A stretch of 21,847 bases of DNA from an uncultured Aquimonas sp. (lineage in GTDB: Bacteria; Pseudomonadota; Gammaproteobacteria; Xanthomonadales; Xanthomonadaceae), in contig CAMLOR010000034.1 of the NCBI GenBank assembly GCA_946481615.1, forward strand, positions 1-21,847. Direction: 5' to 3'. Position numbers and translations under genes: made by a program. Below the pieces are notes generated by a model. It was not told the DNA's origin. It saw nothing but the letters and a program-made list of their open reading frames with translations, and made no database searches. The first letter of the stretch is position 1. Each line of letters starts with the position of its first letter. Below are positions 18,961-21,847 of the stretch, piece by piece.

Positions 18961-20448
18961 ATGAGCAAGGAATTGTTGATGGTGGTGGACGCGGTCGCCA
19001 ACGAGAAGGGCGTCGCGCGCGGCGTCATTTTCGACGCGATGGAAGCCGCCCTGGCCTCCGCCGCCAAGAAGCGCTATCCGGACCAGGACGTCGCCATGCG
19101 CGTGTCCATCAATCGCGTCAACGGCAACTACGAAACCTTCCGCCGCTGGGAAGTGGTGCCCGACGACGTGGTGATGGAATCGCCGGAACGCATGATCCGG
19201 ATGATGGACGTCATCGACGACAAGCCCGAGGCGCAGATCGGCGATTTCGTCGAGGAACAGGTCGAGAACGCCGAGTTCGGCCGCATCGCCGCGCAGGCCG
19301 CCAAGCAGGTCATCGTGCAGCGCGTGCGCGAAGCCGAGCGCGCGCAGGTGGTGGACGCCTACAAGGATCGCGTCGGCGAGCTGCTCACCGGCATCGTCAA
19401 GCGCGTGGAGCGCGGCAGCATCTACGTCGACCTCGGCGGCAACGCCGAGGCCTACATCCCGAAGGACAAGGCCATCCCGCGCGACGTCGTGCGTCCGGGC
19501 GACCGCATCCGCGGCTATCTGTTCGACGTGCGCGCCGAAGCGCGCGGCCCGCAGCTCTTCATCTCGCGCACCGCGCCCGAGTTCATGATGGAACTCTTCA
19601 AGCTCGAAGTGCCGGAAGTGGGCCAGGGCCTGGTGGAGATCAAGGCCGCCGCGCGCGATCCGGGCGACCGCGCCAAGATCGCCGTGATCGCGCACGACCA
19701 CCGCACCGATCCGATCGGCGCCTGCATCGGCATGCGCGGTTCGCGCGTGCAGGCCGTGAGCAACGAACTCAACGGCGAACGCATCGACATCGTGCTGTGG
19801 AGCGACAACCCGGCGCAGTTCGTCATCAACGCCATGGCGCCGGCCGAAGTGCAGTCCATCATCGTGGACGAGGAAAAGCACTCGATGGACATCGCCGTGG
19901 CCGAGGACAAGCTGGCCCAGGCCATCGGCAAGGGCGGCCAGAACGTGCGCCTCGCCAGCAAGCTCTCGGGCTGGCAGCTCAACGTGATGACGCAGGCCCA
20001 GGTCACCGCCAAGAGCGAGGCCGAGCAGGCCACCGCGCGCGGCCTGTTCATGGAGAAGCTCGAAGTCGACGAAGAAATCGCCGGCATCCTGGTGGGCGAG
20101 GGCTTCACCACGCTCGAGGAAATCGCCTACGTGCCGGCCGGCGAACTGCTGGCGGTCGAAGGCTTCGACGAGGACATCGTGGAAGAACTGCGCGCGCGTG
20201 CCCGCGACGCGCTGCTCACCGATGCGCTCGCCGTCGAGGAAGAGCTCGAAGAACACAAGCCGGCCGACGATCTGCTGCAGCTCGAAGGCATGGACGAGGC
20301 CACGGCCTACGAACTCGCGCGCCGCGGCGTGGTGAGCCAGGAGGATCTGGCCGAGCTCGCCACCGACGACCTCACCGACATCGAAGGCATGGACGAAGAA
20401 CGTGCCGCCGCCCTGATCATGGCTGCGCGTGCGCCCTGGTTCGAGTAA
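18961..20448 (+). CDS. nusA: transcription termination/antitermination factor NusA
   Basis: A 495-residue protein, the same length as E. coli NusA. It has an N-terminal RNA-polymerase-binding domain (1-130), an S1 domain (about 137-201, GELLTGIVKRVERGSIYVDL), KH1 and KH2 (KH2 contains AIGKGGQNVRLASKL), and two C-terminal acidic repeats (from about 362 and 438; LLAVEGFDEDIVEEL and LLQLEGMDEATAYEL). It modulates pausing, termination and antitermination and could affect readthrough of the hairpins upstream of rimP. RBS-like AAGAAGAAGAG overlaps the end of rimP. Confidence 0.97.
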   Translation: MSKELLMVVDAVANEKGVARGVIFDAMEAALASAAKKRYPDQDVAMRVSINRVNGNYETFRRWEVVPDDVVMESPERMIRMMDVIDDKPEAQIGDFVEEQVENAEFGRIAAQAAKQVIVQRVREAERAQVVDAYKDRVGELLTGIVKRVERGSIYVDLGGNAEAYIPKDKAIPRDVVRPGDRIRGYLFDVRAEARGPQLFISRTAPEFMMELFKLEVPEVGQGLVEIKAAARDPGDRAKIAVIAHDHRTDPIGACIGMRGSRVQAVSNELNGERIDIVLWSDNPAQFVINAMAPAEVQSIIVDEEKHSMDIAVAEDKLAQAIGKGGQNVRLASKLSGWQLNVMTQAQVTAKSEAEQATARGLFMEKLEVDEEIAGILVGEGFTTLEEIAYVPAGELLAVEGFDEDIVEELRARARDALLTDALAVEEELEEHKPADDLLQLEGMDEATAYELARRGVVSQEDLAELATDDLTDIEGMDEERAAALIMAARAPWFE

Positions 20449-20475
20449 AACAGAAGCATTGAACTGGAAAGCTAA

Positions 20476-21847
20476 ATGTCCGAAGTCACGGTAAGACAAC
20501 TGGCCAGCGTCCTGGCTCTCCCGGTCGACAAGCTGCTCGAACAGCTTGCCGAGGCCGGGATGAAGTTCGACGGCCCGGACCAGGTCGTCACCAGCACGGA
20601 AAAGGTCAAGCTGCTGGGCTTCCTGCGCCGCACGCACGGGAAGGCCGAAAAGCCGGTGGAAGACGCCGCGCCCAAGCAGATCACGCTCAAGCGCCGCAAG
20701 GTGGAAGAGCTGACCGTGGCCGCGGGCAAGAGCAAGACCACGGTGAATGTCGAGGTGCGCCAGAAGCGCACCTACGTCAAGCGCACCGAAGTCGACGTGC
20801 CCGAGAATCCCGAGCGCGAGGAAGCGCAGCGCAAGCTCGCCGAATCGCAGGCGCGCAACCAGGCCGAGCTCTCCGCCATCGACGCTTCCGACCGCAAGAA
20901 GCGCGAGGAAGTCGAACGCCGCATCGCCGAAGAGGAAGCCGCGCGCCTGGCGCTGGAAGCCGAAGCGCGCCGCGAGCGCGAGGAAGCGCAGGCCGCCGCC
21001 GACGCCGCGGAAGCCGCCGAAGCCGCCGCCAACGCAGTGCCGGCGGCGCCGCCGGAACCGCGCGCGCCGCGCAGCGAAGCCAAGGGCGGCTTCGGTGGCG
21101 GCACCTTCCGCGTGGTCGAACCGCGCGAGCGCAAGGAGCGTGTGGTCGCTCCGGCCGCGGCGCCCGCCGCGCCGCCGGCGCCGCCGGACGAAACCAAGTC
21201 GCACGGCCACCAGCAGCGCCACGGCAAGCCGGCGCGCTCGCACGGCGCGCGCGAAGACGCCGGCGACGGCGGCAACCGCTTCTCGAAGGGCGAACTGCAC
21301 CTCTCGGAAGCCGGCTCCGCGCGCCGCGGCGCCAAGCAGAAGAAGACCAAGCACCGTCCGGCGGAAGCCAGCCGCTCGGGCTCCTCGCAGCACAGCTTCT
21401 CGCGTCCTTCCGCACCCGTCGTGCGCGAAGTGGCGATCGGCGAAGGCATCACCGTCGCCGATCTGGCCCAGAAGCTCGCGCTCAAGGGCGGCGAAGTGGT
21501 CAAGGCCCTCTTCAAGATGGGCATGATGGTCACCATCAACCAGACGCTCGACCACGACACCGCGGTGCTCGTCGTCGAGGAGCTGGGCCACAAGGCGGTC
21601 AAGGCCAGCGAGAACGACGCCGAATCGGCGCTGATGGAACACATCGAGAGCATCGAGGGCGAGAAGAGCACGCGCCCGCCGGTGGTCACGATCATGGGCC
21701 ATGTCGACCACGGCAAGACCTCGCTGCTCGACTACATCCGCCGCACCAAGGTGGCCGCGGGCGAAGCCGGCGGCATCACCCAGCACATCGGTGCCTACCA
21801 CGTCGAAACCGACAAGGGCGTGATCAGCTTCCTCGACACCCCGGGCC
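20476..21847 (+). CDS. infB: translation initiation factor IF-2, 3'-truncated by window edge
   Basis: The first 457 codons; the gene continues beyond the window. Residues 1-50 form the IF2 N-terminal domain ([20 protein letters not shown]). About 100-190 is a charged, Glu/Arg/Ala-rich helical region and 190-325 an Ala/Pro/Gly/basic linker. A second IF2_N-like domain starts at about 330 ([21 protein letters not shown]). The GTPase domain begins with G1 GHVDHGKT at 408-415 and the [10 protein letters not shown] switch, and the window stops at G3 DTPG (454-457). It delivers fMet-tRNA to the ribosome, and that tRNA heads this same operon. GGAAAG 4-5 nt upstream supports the ATG. Confidence 0.97.
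   Translation, partial: MSEVTVRQLASVLALPVDKLLEQLAEAGMKFDGPDQVVTSTEKVKLLGFLRRTHGKAEKPVEDAAPKQITLKRRKVEELTVAAGKSKTTVNVEVRQKRTYVKRTEVDVPENPEREEAQRKLAESQARNQAELSAIDASDRKKREEVERRIAEEEAARLALEAEARREREEAQAAADAAEAAEAAANAVPAAPPEPRAPRSEAKGGFGGGTFRVVEPRERKERVVAPAAAPAAPPAPPDETKSHGHQQRHGKPARSHGAREDAGDGGNRFSKGELHLSEAGSARRGAKQKKTKHRPAEASRSGSSQHSFSRPSAPVVREVAIGEGITVADLAQKLALKGGEVVKALFKMGMMVTINQTLDHDTAVLVVEELGHKAVKASENDAESALMEHIESIEGEKSTRPPVVTIMGHVDHGKTSLLDYIRRTKVAAGEAGGITQHIGAYHVETDKGVISFLDTPG

Noticed and set aside
18877..21801. 974-codon open frame on the minus strand
   Set aside because: It is antisense to nusA and infB, whose domains are unmistakable. The translation is His/Asp/Leu-rich low complexity typical of the reverse frame of a GC-rich gene.

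Overview
The window is 21.8 kb of GC-rich, densely coding bacterial chromosome. The backbone genes are gammaproteobacterial: an initiator tRNA followed by rimP-nusA-infB, rluF, and an AzgA-type purine permease. High GC, scattered REP-like hairpin repeats of the TCCCGCGAAGGCGGGA type and gene styles (DUF4124-like secreted proteins, CNBD-DUF1003 protein, YdeI-like protein) suggest Lysobacterales (Xanthomonadales). That order-level call is inference, not proof. I see no insertion sequence, phage gene or CRISPR array.

Layout. 1-967 (minus): the start of an SPFH/virion-core-like protein and a cyclic-nucleotide-binding membrane protein. 1010-3640 (plus): a purine permease, a lipoprotein, a REP cluster and a secreted DUF4124-like protein. 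3706-6095 (plus): small soluble enzymes (SRPBCC, YjdJ-type GNAT, YdeI-like, arsC, macrodomain), several overlapping by ATGA. 6071-10060 (minus): a three-gene operon of secreted M14 zinc peptidase, class I glutamine amidotransferase and polytopic membrane protein. 10118-14463: a PlsC/YihG-like acyltransferase, a PhzF isomerase (minus), a rhomboid protease and a two-domain OlsF-like acyltransferase. 14465-14911 (minus): a small secreted cysteine-rich protein. 15066-18194 (plus): rluF, an orphan SMC/RecF-like ATPase and a GNAT-fold protein, tightly packed. 18207-21847: the promoter and initiator tRNA (metY), tandem hairpin terminators, then rimP, nusA and a truncated infB.

How the genes work together. 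The right end is the conserved translation/transcription operon: initiator tRNA, ribosome maturation factor, elongation/antitermination factor and initiation factor IF2. Two acyltransferases at 10-14.5 kb point to phospholipid and ornithine-lipid synthesis. Most other genes are housekeeping or accessory singletons.

The most striking non-gene signal is a shared promoter-start geometry. At five plus-strand genes (permease, lipoprotein, arsC, PlsC-like, rluF) a -10-like hexamer ends exactly 6 nt before the ATG and no transcribed Shine-Dalgarno is possible, which predicts leaderless mRNAs. Genes starting with GTG, and several others, instead have a readable Shine-Dalgarno.
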